The notes: generated by a model from the sequence alone, not told the origin. Counted from the stretch's first letter, positions 15,530 through 24,183 are shown. The stretch is 44,471 bases of DNA from an uncultured Prevotellaceae bacterium (GCA_900321965.1 ONYA01000020.1:1-44471); one strand, 5' to 3'. Made by a program: numbers and translations.

Positions 15530-17158
15530 ATGAAGAAACTGATATATAGTTTAGCAACCGTTCTTCTGGGTCTGGCCAGCTGTACCAGCTTTGACGACCC
15601 CACAACGGAGAACTATGGTGCCGGTCCCAGCGTTGATGTTACCATCACTGCCGGCACGCCCAGCGACTCAGCTTTCACCGTCGTTATTACGCCGGCTGCA
15701 GGCTCACTCTACTATGCCTATGCCATTAGCGAGGGCACACGGGTTGCTGTTGACTCTGCCACTCTTTACAAGGGTGGTTACAGTAATGATGTTGTCAAGG
15801 TGGCTGACAAGGCTACAACCACCCTTACGATTGACGATGCTAAACCCAACACCACGTACTACGTCTATGCTGTTGCAGGTAGCGACAAGGGTATTATTGG
15901 TAACATGACGGTTCAGAGCATCACGACTACCGACGTGCTGAGTCCTGGTCCGAAGACCATCCAGAAGGACGAAGACAATGCTGCTGTTAAGCTGACGTTC
16001 TCTGAGGCTATTCAGCGTGGCGAAGGTGCTGTGACGGCCCTGTACTACAAGGAGTGGGATATCTTGAGGCCCGTCGAAGTGCCTGCTGAGGATCTCACTG
16101 TTCAGGTGAGTGGTAGCTCAGTCATCTTTGCTGCTGATAATATTCCTGCCGGTGCCTACCTGTGCTTCTCGTATGCTGAGGGCGCTTTCAAGGATGCTAA
16201 GGGAAACCTCTGTCGCGCCTTGAATAGTGGTTTGGATTTGAGCAAAGGTCAGTTCACTGGTGCTTGGGTACATGTGACCAACGCTCCTTTCGAGATTACT
16301 GACGAATACGTGACCGCTCCCGAGGCTGGTGCCCTCATCGCAAAGGTTGAGGACTTCAAGGGCGAGATAACCCTGCCTTTCAATGTCTATCGTAATGATG
16401 AGGATGTGGCTGACGGCGCTATCAGCGTCACCTATACTAATAAGAAGAGTACCAGCACCTACAAGCTGAGTGCTCAGGACTGGAGTATCAGTGAAAACAA
16501 GGTCAACTTCGTGCTGCCCGCTGAACCTAAGGGTGGCGATGCCATTACCGTTTCCGTTGCCGAAGGAGCTATCTTCGATGTCTATGGTAATCCGAATGAA
16601 GAATTTACCAGTGAGATTGAATGGTACTATTTCGTTCCCACTAAGGAGAATGTGCTGGGTACTTTCAATATGGGTATCACCTATAAGGGCGAACCTTCTG
16701 ATCTCGGTAAATTCACTATCGTAGAGGATGCCACGGCTGAGAATCCGACAGGACTGCTCTTCAAGGATTTCTATCTCGAAGGTGCTGAACTGAGTGGTTA
16801 CTACGATCTCGATAATGCCAAGATGTATATCGGTGATGGTCAGATCGTCGGTAAGTACACTAACAGTAAGGGTACTACTTATGGGCTGGTATTCTACAAT
16901 GCAGAGAATGAGACAGAAGATCTCATTCCCGTTCCTTTCACCATCAATGCTGACGGAACGCTGACTGCAGATGTCATCTGGGGTATCTATGCATTTGACG
17001 AGAATTTTGAGACTCCTGCCGGATGGTTTGAGGTTGCTCAGACCTGTACTCTGACACCTGCTAAGGCTGCTGCCCGTAAGGCTGCTGCCCGTGGTAAGGC
17101 AAGCAAGACAGTGAAGGTTTCTGCTCGCAACCTGAAGAAAGGGTTTGTCCGCAAATAA
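15530..17158 (+). CDS. Surface lipoprotein with Ig-like/FN3-like domains, right operon only
   Basis: This 542-residue predicted lipoprotein has the lipobox LASC at about residue 18. Residues about 33-135 look like an FN3-type beta-sandwich (TYYVYAVAGSDKGIIG near its end). Residues about 140-380 resemble tandem bacterial Ig-like (Big_5/SbsA-type) repeats with FSEAI and IFDVYGNPNEEF motifs. The C-terminus is unusually basic (Lys/Arg/Ala-rich, ending LKKGFVRK). The left operon has no counterpart. It may be a cell-surface binding or adhesin-like component; the ligand is unknown. A strong terminator follows at 17175-17219. Confidence 0.7.
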   Translation: MKKLIYSLATVLLGLASCTSFDDPTTENYGAGPSVDVTITAGTPSDSAFTVVITPAAGSLYYAYAISEGTRVAVDSATLYKGGYSNDVVKVADKATTTLTIDDAKPNTTYYVYAVAGSDKGIIGNMTVQSITTTDVLSPGPKTIQKDEDNAAVKLTFSEAIQRGEGAVTALYYKEWDILRPVEVPAEDLTVQVSGSSVIFAADNIPAGAYLCFSYAEGAFKDAKGNLCRALNSGLDLSKGQFTGAWVHVTNAPFEITDEYVTAPEAGALIAKVEDFKGEITLPFNVYRNDEDVADGAISVTYTNKKSTSTYKLSAQDWSISENKVNFVLPAEPKGGDAITVSVAEGAIFDVYGNPNEEFTSEIEWYYFVPTKENVLGTFNMGITYKGEPSDLGKFTIVEDATAENPTGLLFKDFYLEGAELSGYYDLDNAKMYIGDGQIVGKYTNSKGTTYGLVFYNAENETEDLIPVPFTINADGTLTADVIWGIYAFDENFETPAGWFEVAQTCTLTPAKAAARKAAARGKASKTVKVSARNLKKGFVRK

Positions 17159-17174
17159 CTAATTGCCAAATAAA

Positions 17175-17219
17175 GTCCTCTTTCTGCTCTGCCTTGTGTG
17201 GGGCGAAAGAGGGCTTTTT
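17175..17219 (+). terminator. Intrinsic terminator between the lipoprotein and C10 peptidase genes
   Basis: A 10-bp stem (17175-17184 with 17205-17214, one G-T pair; CCTCTTTC/GAAAGAGG at its core) is followed directly by TTTTT. It should end most transcripts of the right operon before the peptidase gene. I saw no consensus promoter between it and the ATG at 17242, so the peptidase depends on read-through or on a promoter I cannot recognise. Confidence 0.75.
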
Positions 17220-17241
17220 AGTGTTAATAAGGAAACAAAGA

Positions 17242-18807
17242 ATGAAAATGAAAAAGATTTTACTGCTCTTTGCTGTGCTGCTTCCTTTGGGACTTCAGGC
17301 CGATGAGGTCAGCCATGAGCGTGCCGCCGCTACGGCCCAGACTTTGATGTCCGACCGTGTGGAAGGCTTTGAAGGCAAAGTGCAGTCGGTGAAAACCGTC
17401 TATTACGGAGGTCAGAAGGCTTACCATGTGGTACAGTTTACCCCTGCCGGTTGGACGCTTATCTCAGCTGACGACCTCTCTGACCCGCTGATCGGCTACA
17501 GCCCCGATGGCACTTATCCCACAGACGAGGAGATGCCGGAGAACATGCGGGGCATGATGAACTGGTATGGCGATCAGGTGGTGAACAACGCCCGTCAGGC
17601 TGGTCGTCGTCACGTCGGTTGGGAATTAGCTTCTCGTCCGGCTGGCGCACGCCGTCAGGCCAGCAGCAAGGTTGAACCGCTGATTAAGGTGAACTGGAAC
17701 CAGACAGGCGCCTATCAGAAATACTGCCCGAAGAACTCTGCTGGTCAGGCTGTCGTAGGCTGTGTGGCCGTAGGTATGGCGCAGTCGATGAGCGTCGCTA
17801 AATGGCCCGACCGCCCCGTAGGGAAATTCGGTTACGACCATCCCGATTTTGGTAACATCTATGTCGACTACGATGCAGAGCCTGCATATGATTGGAATGC
17901 AATCCTGAGCGGTGCCAACGGTAAGGACGATGTGGCCAAGTTGCTCTATCACTGCGGTGTCAGTGTCAGGATGGACTATGGCGTCGATGGCTCTGGTAGC
18001 CAGACTTCTCGTGTGGCCACGGCCCTGCTACAGTATTTTAAGTACCCGCAGTCTGTCCGTTTCTACAACCGTCAGAACTATGATGACGCAGAGTGGATTT
18101 CTATGATACAGACGGAGCTGCAAGAGGGCCGTGCCGTGACCTACGCCGGTAATGACCCTGTGAAGAAATATGGCCACTGTTTCAATATCGACGGCTTCGA
18201 TGGTTCGTCGGCCTATCACCTCAATTGGGGATGGGGCGGTACTGGCAATGCCTACTTCCAGCTGAACGGCCTGAAGGATGCTGCGATGGATATGAACTAC
18301 ACCAATGGTCATGAGATGGTTATCGGCATCCGTCCGCCGTCGGATAAGCCCAGTAACATCACGTTGTCGAACCATTCCGTGCAGGCCATGAAACCGGCAG
18401 GTACGGTAGTCGGCAATGTGGACGTTGAGAGTGAGGCTGAGAATCCTACTTACGACTTCAAGGTGGTGGGACCATATAGTGTGATTTTCCACACCAACAT
18501 GCCTGCTCCCTTCAAGGTGGTCGATGGCCAGTTGGTGACTACTGAGGAGCTTTCGCAAGCTGATGGCGATCGCGAGATTGAGATTACGGCTACCAACAAG
18601 CAGAATAAAGCTTCTGTGACACGCCACTTCACGATTCTCGTCACTGGCACTGATGGCATTACGCTCGTGGAAACCGATCCTACGGTTGCCGGCGAAGAGG
18701 GCTACAGCCTGAGCGGTCAGCGTACAGCTGCCGGTTCGAAGGGTGTCAGCCTGATACGTCAGCGTATGAGCGACGGCAGTTATAAGACAGTCAAGAAGGT
18801 CAATTAA
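17242..18807 (+). CDS. C10 family (streptopain/interpain-like) cysteine peptidase, right side
   Basis: This is a 521-residue secreted C10 peptidase. The ATG at 17242 is preferred because AAGGAA lies just upstream and MKMKKILLLFAVLLPLGLQA is then a proper signal peptide; an upstream in-frame ATG at 17194 lies inside the terminator. A propeptide of about 140 residues is followed by the catalytic domain with Cys174 (VVGCVAVGMAQSM), His312 (KYGHCFNIDGFDG) and LNWGWGGTGNAYF. The C-terminus (GYSLSGQRTAAGSKG...) resembles a degenerate sorting tail. It is only distantly similar to the left-hand C10 peptidase, so the two may cut different substrates. It is followed almost at once by the gene at 18810. 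Confidence 0.9.
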   Translation: MKMKKILLLFAVLLPLGLQADEVSHERAAATAQTLMSDRVEGFEGKVQSVKTVYYGGQKAYHVVQFTPAGWTLISADDLSDPLIGYSPDGTYPTDEEMPENMRGMMNWYGDQVVNNARQAGRRHVGWELASRPAGARRQASSKVEPLIKVNWNQTGAYQKYCPKNSAGQAVVGCVAVGMAQSMSVAKWPDRPVGKFGYDHPDFGNIYVDYDAEPAYDWNAILSGANGKDDVAKLLYHCGVSVRMDYGVDGSGSQTSRVATALLQYFKYPQSVRFYNRQNYDDAEWISMIQTELQEGRAVTYAGNDPVKKYGHCFNIDGFDGSSAYHLNWGWGGTGNAYFQLNGLKDAAMDMNYTNGHEMVIGIRPPSDKPSNITLSNHSVQAMKPAGTVVGNVDVESEAENPTYDFKVVGPYSVIFHTNMPAPFKVVDGQLVTTEELSQADGDREIEITATNKQNKASVTRHFTILVTGTDGITLVETDPTVAGEEGYSLSGQRTAAGSKGVSLIRQRMSDGSYKTVKKVN

Positions 18808-18809
18808 TC

Positions 18810-19496
18810 ATGATGATGAGAAAAGTTTTTTCTGTGATAGGGCTTTTGCTGCTCACGGTGGTGGCTTATGCCCAGAAGTTTGAACCCAACACGAAGTGGC
18901 CTTATGTCTATGAGAACTTCATGCCGGGAACCATCTATTTCGAAGGTAACGAGAAGTCGACGGCCGACATGAACATCCACCTCTGGGGCAACGTGCTGCA
19001 CTACGTCAAGGCCGACGGGAAGATCTATCAGAGCGACGACCGTAAGGTAATGCGCGTAGAGATCGGCGACGATGCCTATATCTACTCTGACCATAAGCTG
19101 GTGAAGCTGCTTGCCAATCAGGGCACGAACCTTCTGGTACTGTTGACGAAAGGCGATTTCGATGCCATGCGGTCGAGTGGGGGCGGAGCCTACGGCTCCA
19201 GCCTGAACTCGTCGGCCTCACGCGACCTTTCCTCGCTGGGCTTCGATCTTGGCGGGTTGGAGCAGCCGGAGTTGGGATTGATGCTTCAGGAGAAGAAGGA
19301 AGGTCGCACCATCCCTCTCGTCTACCAGTACTTCTTCATTATCGGCGGTCAGCAGATAGAGGCTACCAAGAAAGGAGTTGGCAAGTTCTTAGGCGACGCA
19401 AAGGCCGATGCCTGGAAGCAGTTCCAGAAAGAGCATAAGATTAAGTGGAAGCAGGAGGAGAGCCTGAAGGAGGTGCTCCTGTTCTTGGGACAATAG
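18810..19496 (+). CDS. Secreted protein of unknown function, coupled to the C10 peptidase
   Basis: This 228-residue protein has a signal peptide (MMMRKVFSVIGLLLLTVVAYA). The first three codons from 18810 are all ATG, so the exact start is uncertain. It begins 2 nt after the peptidase stop and is almost certainly co-transcribed with it. I do not recognise the family. Visible features are a Gly/Ser-rich stretch near residues 123-138 and a lysine-rich C-terminal helix (about 195-228). Proteins encoded beside C10 peptidases are sometimes their inhibitors, but nothing here supports that directly. Confidence 0.75.
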   Translation: MMMRKVFSVIGLLLLTVVAYAQKFEPNTKWPYVYENFMPGTIYFEGNEKSTADMNIHLWGNVLHYVKADGKIYQSDDRKVMRVEIGDDAYIYSDHKLVKLLANQGTNLLVLLTKGDFDAMRSSGGGAYGSSLNSSASRDLSSLGFDLGGLEQPELGLMLQEKKEGRTIPLVYQYFFIIGGQQIEATKKGVGKFLGDAKADAWKQFQKEHKIKWKQEESLKEVLLFLGQ

Positions 19497-19500
19497 ACCC

Positions 19501-19944
19501 TTACCTCTTCTGTTTGAAGAAATCTTGCATCAGCTGGCGGCACTCCTCTTCAAGGATGCCGCCAGTTATTTTTGTCTTGGGATGCAGGGCGCGGGGAGCA
19601 TACTCGTGATAGCCGCGCTTCTCGTCGGTGCAGCCGTAGACGATGCGGGGAATCTGCGACCAGCCTAAGGCACCGGCACACATAGGGCAGGGCTCGACAG
19701 TGACGTAGAGTGTACAGTCCGTCAGATACTTGCCGCCAAGGGTGTTGGCAGCGGCGGTGATGGCCTGCATCTCGGCGTGAGCCGTGACGTCGCAGAGCGT
19801 CTCCGTCAGGTTGTGGCTGCGAGCTACGACGCGGTCTCTACATACCACAATGCAGCCGATGGGAATCTCTCCTTCATCGGCTGCCTTGTGGGCTTCGTCG
19901 AGTGCTAAACGCATATAGCGTTCGTCTTTTTCTTGTTCAGTCAT
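19501..19944 (-). CDS. tadA: tRNA-specific adenosine deaminase TadA
   Basis: This 147-residue cytidine/deoxycytidylate-deaminase-fold enzyme converts wobble adenosine 34 to inosine in tRNA-Arg(ACG). The zinc and catalytic motif HAEM (in VTAHAEMQAI) and the PCPMC motif (EPCPMCAGAL) are both present. The start at 19944 gives MTEQEKDERYMRLAL, a normal TadA N-terminus; the longer frame reading to 20058 runs inside the upstream gene and is rejected. Its ATG overlaps the stop of the alcohol dehydrogenase gene (ATGA), so it is the last, coupled gene of the sugar operon. Its 3' end faces the plus-strand gene ending at 19496. Confidence 0.93.
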   Translation of the reverse strand: MTEQEKDERYMRLALDEAHKAADEGEIPIGCIVVCRDRVVARSHNLTETLCDVTAHAEMQAITAAANTLGGKYLTDCTLYVTVEPCPMCAGALGWSQIPRIVYGCTDEKRGYHEYAPRALHPKTKITGGILEEECRQLMQDFFKQKR

Positions 19945-20963
19945 TCGAAATCTACGAGTATGCGGAATACCTTGCCGGGATTCTCGCTCCACCAGTGCAT
20001 CGTGTCGAGCGCCTCTTCCGGACGTATCACCTTCGTGATGAGGCGGTCGGTAGGACATGTGCCGCGTTCCAGATAGTGGATGACGGCGCGGAAGTCTGAG
20101 GGCTGCGCATTGCGTGAACCACGGATGTCGAGCTCTTTCTGTACGAAATACTTTGTTTGGAACGATACTTCGGCCTTGGCGTAGCCAATGCAGACGACTC
20201 GGCCGGTGAAGGCCACTTCGTCGACAGCCATCTGGTATGTTGGTGTGCTGCCCACAGCCTCGATGACCACGTCGGGGCCGAAACCGCTCGTCATCTCCAA
20301 CAGCCGCTGGTGGACGTCCTCTGTGCGGGTGTTGATGGTGTACGATGCCCCCATTTCCTTTGCCAGTGCCAGTTTCTCGTCATCAATGTCGGCAGCCACA
20401 ACGGTAGCACCGCGCATGGCCGAGCGCACAACGGCACCCATGCCCACCATGCCACAGCCTATGACCAGCACGACGTCGATGTCAGTGACCTGAGCGCGAC
20501 TGACGGCATGGAAACCTACGCTCATCGGTTCTACAAGGGCACAGACCTTCGGCGTGAGCAGTCCGGCGGGGATGACCTTCTCCCACGGCAGCACGATATA
20601 CTCGCGCATGGCACCGTGACGCTGTACGCCGAGGGTCTCGTTATGCTGGCAGGCGTTTACGCGCTGGTTACGGCACGAGGCACACTTGCCGCAGTTGGTA
20701 TAGGGGTTGCAGGTGACGACCATGCCGGGCTTCAGACCATCGGGTACGCCGGGGCCGACAGCCTCGATGGTAGCCCCCACCTCATGGCCGGGGATAACGG
20801 GGTTCAGCGCCATGGAGTTACGCCCCATAAACGTGTTGATATCTGAGCCGCAGAAGCCTACATAGTGTAGCTTCAGCAGTATCTCGCCCTGACCAGGAGC
20901 CTGAGGGCGCTCGATGTCGATGATGTTCAGTTCTTGCTTGTGTGAAATTTGTATTGCTTTCAT
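19941..20963 (-). CDS. Zinc-dependent alcohol dehydrogenase, LgoD-like (putative L-galactonate 5-dehydrogenase)
   Basis: This 340-residue medium-chain dehydrogenase has the catalytic zinc site (GFCGSD, PGHE), the structural zinc cysteines (NCGKCASC...NACQ, about 91-107) and the Rossmann motif VIGCGMVGMGAV (about 168). Its length and segments such as GSRNAQPSDF resemble, from memory, E. coli L-galactonate 5-dehydrogenase (LgoD/YjjN), which makes D-tagaturonate. In this operon it follows an L-galactose-dehydrogenase-like reductase and a putative lactonase, which fits that step. A sorbitol- or threonine-dehydrogenase-like activity, or a step in L-fuconate oxidation, remains possible. The gene overlaps both neighbours by 4 nt. 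Confidence 0.8.
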   Translation of the reverse strand: MKAIQISHKQELNIIDIERPQAPGQGEILLKLHYVGFCGSDINTFMGRNSMALNPVIPGHEVGATIEAVGPGVPDGLKPGMVVTCNPYTNCGKCASCRNQRVNACQHNETLGVQRHGAMREYIVLPWEKVIPAGLLTPKVCALVEPMSVGFHAVSRAQVTDIDVVLVIGCGMVGMGAVVRSAMRGATVVAADIDDEKLALAKEMGASYTINTRTEDVHQRLLEMTSGFGPDVVIEAVGSTPTYQMAVDEVAFTGRVVCIGYAKAEVSFQTKYFVQKELDIRGSRNAQPSDFRAVIHYLERGTCPTDRLITKVIRPEEALDTMHWWSENPGKVFRILVDFE

Positions 20964-21850
20964 TCTGACATATTTTTAATATAAGGTAATTCTGGTAGAT
21001 TCTTGAAGCCGTAGAAGCGGCAGGCATTCTCACCGAGGAAGAGCGCCTTCTCGTCGGTCGTCAGTTCTGCTGACTTCTCGACGAAGTCGTACGACATACG
21101 ATAGGTGATGGCGGTGATGGTGCGCGGATAGTCGGAACCCCACATCAATCGTTCCCAGCCAACGAGGTCGGCGGCTTCGCGGATGCGGCGTATGGCCGTA
21201 GGGTAGGGGTAGAACTCGGGATGGTAGAGCCAGGTGATGCCGCCAGACTCCACCATGACGTTCTCGCCCCGGCGGGCTAAGAGCACCTGACTGCGAAATG
21301 AGGCTGTCGTCGGCATACCGAAGTGGCCGATGGCAACCTTCAGCTGTGGACACTCCTCGATGACCTCGCCCATCTCTGCTATCTGCCGCTCGTCATCGGC
21401 CAGGCATATTGAGAGTACCATTCCCTGCCGTTCCATCAGCTTGAAGACCGGCATCAGTGTCGTCAGCGGCTGCTGCATACGGTGGCCGGGATAGGCAATG
21501 CCCTTTAGACCTGCGTCAATGACAGCCTGGGCTTCGTCAGCGTTCCACGCCATGCCCATACAGAAGAAACGGTCAGAGAACCGGCGCTGTACGTCGGCGA
21601 GATAGTCGTTCTGACAACCGTCAATCAGCTCCTGCACAACGACGGCAGCACCTACCTGAGCGTAGTCCATGTTCGACAGGAATATTTCTGCCGTGTTCTG
21701 TCCGTCAATGATAAACGGCGGAACCATTTGCACCTCCTCGTCCATGAAAATGCTGCGCCCGTTTTTCAGCGACAAGATACGCTTGCCGTCAACGTAGGTG
21801 TCCTGCTTCAGCCAAAGATGGCTGTGAGCGTCGATTATGAGTTTGCCCAT
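20960..21850 (-). CDS. Amidohydrolase family protein (putative sugar lactonase)
   Basis: This 296-residue amidohydrolase-2 (TIM-barrel) protein has metal-site motifs DAHSHLW (residues 7-13), a histidine in IGHFGMP (about 174) and the catalytic aspartate region WGSDYPRT (about 238). This family includes fuconolactone and other sugar-lactone hydrolases. Its place between an aldose 1-dehydrogenase and an alcohol dehydrogenase suggests that it opens the lactone made by the former. It overlaps the upstream reductase gene by 16 nt and the downstream dehydrogenase by 4 nt. Confidence 0.82.
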   Translation of the reverse strand: MGKLIIDAHSHLWLKQDTYVDGKRILSLKNGRSIFMDEEVQMVPPFIIDGQNTAEIFLSNMDYAQVGAAVVVQELIDGCQNDYLADVQRRFSDRFFCMGMAWNADEAQAVIDAGLKGIAYPGHRMQQPLTTLMPVFKLMERQGMVLSICLADDERQIAEMGEVIEECPQLKVAIGHFGMPTTASFRSQVLLARRGENVMVESGGITWLYHPEFYPYPTAIRRIREAADLVGWERLMWGSDYPRTITAITYRMSYDFVEKSAELTTDEKALFLGENACRFYGFKNLPELPYIKNMSE

Positions 21851-22782
21851 GTTACGCGCTGTTGGTCGCCGATAATCTCCTTTACTTCACGCACCAGATT
21901 CCAGTCCGGTTCCTCGTTGGCCCACTCGATATTGCGGCGCACGTTGTCGGGGTTGGCCGACGAGAAAAGCGTCGAAGCGATGCGCGGACAACTGACACTG
22001 TATTGCACAGCCAGTTTCTCAATGGGGTAGCCCTTTTCGCGGCAGAACTCTGCAGCCCGCTGACAGGCTTTCACCAGTTGTTTTGTGGCGGGATGCCAGT
22101 CGGGCACGCCGCGTTGTGAGAGTAGTCCCATCGACAGCGGGGAAGCGTTGATGACACCAACACCGTACATCTCGAAAAATCCGAGATAGTCTTCGAGGGC
22201 ATCGTCATTCAGCGTATAGTGGCAGAAGTTCAAGATGCTCTCCACGGCTCCTTTTTCGCTGTGCTCGACAACCCATTTCAGGTTCTGTAGCTGTAGGTCG
22301 GTGATGCCGACATGACCTGCGATGCCCTTGGCCTTCAGTTCGAAGAGGGCAGGCAGTGTCTCGTCTACCACTTTCTGCAGCCCCCCTGGCAGATTGGCTT
22401 GGAACTCAATGTCGTGGACGTTGATGAGGTCAATGAAGTCGACACCCAGTCGCTCCATACTCTCGTAGACGCTGTCGGTGACACGTTGGGCAGAGTAGTC
22501 CCAGGTGTTCTTGCCGTCCTTGCCGTAGCGGCCAACCTTGGTGCTGAGGAAATAGCGGTCGCGGGGGATGTTGCGGAGCGCTTTACCCAGTACGGTCTCA
22601 GCCTTGTAATGGCCGTAATAGGGACTGACGTCGATGAAGTTGATACCACCCTCGATGGCTGCTTCAACAGCCTCGAAGCTTTCTTTCTCCTTGGTTTCAC
22701 GGAAGACGCTGCCTAATGACGAAGCGCCGAAACTGAGATGGGAAATCTTCATTCCCGTCTTTCCTAATTCTGTATATCTCAT
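21835..22782 (-). CDS. Aldo/keto reductase, L-galactose/L-fucose 1-dehydrogenase-like
   Basis: This 315-residue AKR-fold enzyme contains FGASSLGSVF, INFIDVSPYYG, the tetrad lysine in LSTKVGRY, NVHDIEF, NFCHYTLND and INASPLSMGLLSQRG. These segments closely parallel plant L-galactose dehydrogenase as I remember it, more than generic AKRs. The expected reaction is NAD(P)-dependent oxidation of L-galactose or L-fucose at C1 to the lactone. It starts 3 nt after the FucP-like permease gene, which supports a deoxy- or L-hexose substrate. Confidence 0.85.
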   Translation of the reverse strand: MRYTELGKTGMKISHLSFGASSLGSVFRETKEKESFEAVEAAIEGGINFIDVSPYYGHYKAETVLGKALRNIPRDRYFLSTKVGRYGKDGKNTWDYSAQRVTDSVYESMERLGVDFIDLINVHDIEFQANLPGGLQKVVDETLPALFELKAKGIAGHVGITDLQLQNLKWVVEHSEKGAVESILNFCHYTLNDDALEDYLGFFEMYGVGVINASPLSMGLLSQRGVPDWHPATKQLVKACQRAAEFCREKGYPIEKLAVQYSVSCPRIASTLFSSANPDNVRRNIEWANEEPDWNLVREVKEIIGDQQRVTWANS

Positions 22783-22785
22783 TTT

Positions 22786-24096
22786 TTAGTGAATGGTTTT
22801 CAGGTGTGAACGCCAGCCGTAGGCGATGATGAGGATGAAGCAGAAGAGCGGCAGCACAAACGAGACGTTGACGGCCGGGTGGCCTACGATTGTCTGCTGG
22901 TCGATAATCATTCCCTGCAGCGGTGGCATCAGGGCGCCTCCCACAATGGCCATCACCAGGAAGGCGGCACCGAGGGTGTGGTCGCGGCTGTCGACGTCTT
23001 CCAGGGCAATGCCGTAGATGGTGGGGAACATCAGCGACATAAAGAAGCTGATGCCGACAAGGCAGTAGAGTCCCGCCATGCCCACGATGACAATAGCTCC
23101 GATGGAACAGAGGGCTGCTCCGCAGCCGAAAGCGGCTAACAGCAGGCGGCCGTTGACGTATTTCATGAGGAACGTCGAAATGAATCGGCTGCTGAGGAAG
23201 AGCGTCATGGCGATGATGTTATACGTCTGTGCTATGGCCTTGTTGATGCCTAAGTTATCGGCATACTGGATAATGAACGTCCACGTCATGATTTGTGCGG
23301 CGACGTAGAACATCTGTGCTACGACACCCTCGCGGTAAATGGTGTTATGCCAAAGGTTATGAAGTGTCTGGCGCGTGGTGTGTGTGTCTCCCTGTGATTT
23401 CTGTTCCTCGCTCTGTGTTTTCGGCATCTTTGTCAGCGCAATGATGATGCCCACTGTCACGACTACCAATCCTATAGCCACATAGGGATCGCGGATGATG
23501 GCCAGATCATGCAGGCGGATATCGGCCTTCTCTGCCTCTGACAGGGTGCTAAAGATGATGTGTCCCGCCTCGTCGCGACGGTCGCTCAAGAGTTGTGGCA
23601 GGACGATGAGCGAAGCCACGCTCATGCCGCAGAGCGATCCCATGGGGTTGAAGGATTGTGCGAAGTTGAGCCTTCGTGTGCTCGTCTCCTTGTCGCCTAA
23701 CGACAGGATGAAGGGGTTGGCCGTCGTCTCGAGGAATGCCAGTCCGAAGGTCAGGATATAGAGCGACAGACAGAAAAAGGTGAAGCTCTGCTCTGCTGCC
23801 GCTGGTATAAAGAGAAAAGCCCCCGTGGCGTAGAGTGCCAATCCCAGCAGGATGCCGCTCTTGTAGCTGTACTTCCTGATAAACAGGGCGGCGGGAATGG
23901 CCATCGTGGCGTAGCCGCCGTAGAAGGCAAACTGCACCATCGACGCTTTGGCTGCCGTCAGTTCCATGAGTGTCTGGAATGCTGCCACCATCGGGTTGGT
24001 GATGTCGTTGGCAAAGCCCCACAATGCAAACAATGATGTGACAAGGATGAATGTCACCAGGTATTTCCTTTCAATTAAGGCCTTATGGTCTTTCAT
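22786..24096 (-). CDS. fucP: FucP-type sugar:H+ symporter (major facilitator superfamily)
   Basis: This 436-residue inner-membrane transporter has about 12 hydrophobic segments. The N-terminal region LFALWGFANDITNPMVAAFQ and YGGYATMAIPAALFIRKYSYKSGI, and later FLETTANPFILSLG and SFFMSLMFPTIYGIAL, are characteristic of the FucP/GluP branch. FucP imports L-fucose and also accepts L-galactose. It is the first gene of the minus-strand sugar operon, with a probable promoter at 24126-24133. The exact sugar is not proved by sequence; glucose/galactose (GluP-like) is the alternative. Confidence 0.88.
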   Translation of the reverse strand: MKDHKALIERKYLVTFILVTSLFALWGFANDITNPMVAAFQTLMELTAAKASMVQFAFYGGYATMAIPAALFIRKYSYKSGILLGLALYATGAFLFIPAAAEQSFTFFCLSLYILTFGLAFLETTANPFILSLGDKETSTRRLNFAQSFNPMGSLCGMSVASLIVLPQLLSDRRDEAGHIIFSTLSEAEKADIRLHDLAIIRDPYVAIGLVVVTVGIIIALTKMPKTQSEEQKSQGDTHTTRQTLHNLWHNTIYREGVVAQMFYVAAQIMTWTFIIQYADNLGINKAIAQTYNIIAMTLFLSSRFISTFLMKYVNGRLLLAAFGCGAALCSIGAIVIVGMAGLYCLVGISFFMSLMFPTIYGIALEDVDSRDHTLGAAFLVMAIVGGALMPPLQGMIIDQQTIVGHPAVNVSFVLPLFCFILIIAYGWRSHLKTIH

Positions 24097-24125
24097 TTGT
24101 TGTTATAATTTGGTTATTGGTTCTG

Positions 24126-24133
24126 CAAAGTTA
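24126..24133 (-). promoter_or_regulatory. -7 box of the fucP operon promoter
   Basis: TAACTTTG on the minus strand, 30 nt upstream of the fucP start. No clear TTG is seen 19-20 nt farther upstream, so an activator may be needed. Confidence 0.5.
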
Positions 24134-24152
24134 CATAAAAAAACTGATTCGC

Positions 24153-24183
24153 TTGGTGTTGTTCTGTTTTTTTTGTATTTTTG
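24153..24183 (+). promoter_or_regulatory. birA promoter
   Basis: TTG (24153-24155), a 20-nt spacer and TATTTTTG (24176-24183) match the Bacteroidota consensus. The predicted leader before the birA ATG (24230) is about 40 nt. It is back-to-back with the fucP promoter. Confidence 0.65.

Noticed and set aside
17194-17241. Upstream in-frame start for the right C10 peptidase
   Set aside because: It lies within the terminator hairpin and would bury the signal peptide; the ATG at 17242 has an upstream AAGGAA.
19945-20058. N-terminal extension of tadA
   Set aside because: The extra 38 residues fall inside the dehydrogenase gene in another frame and are unlike TadA; the ATGA overlap explains the start at 19944.
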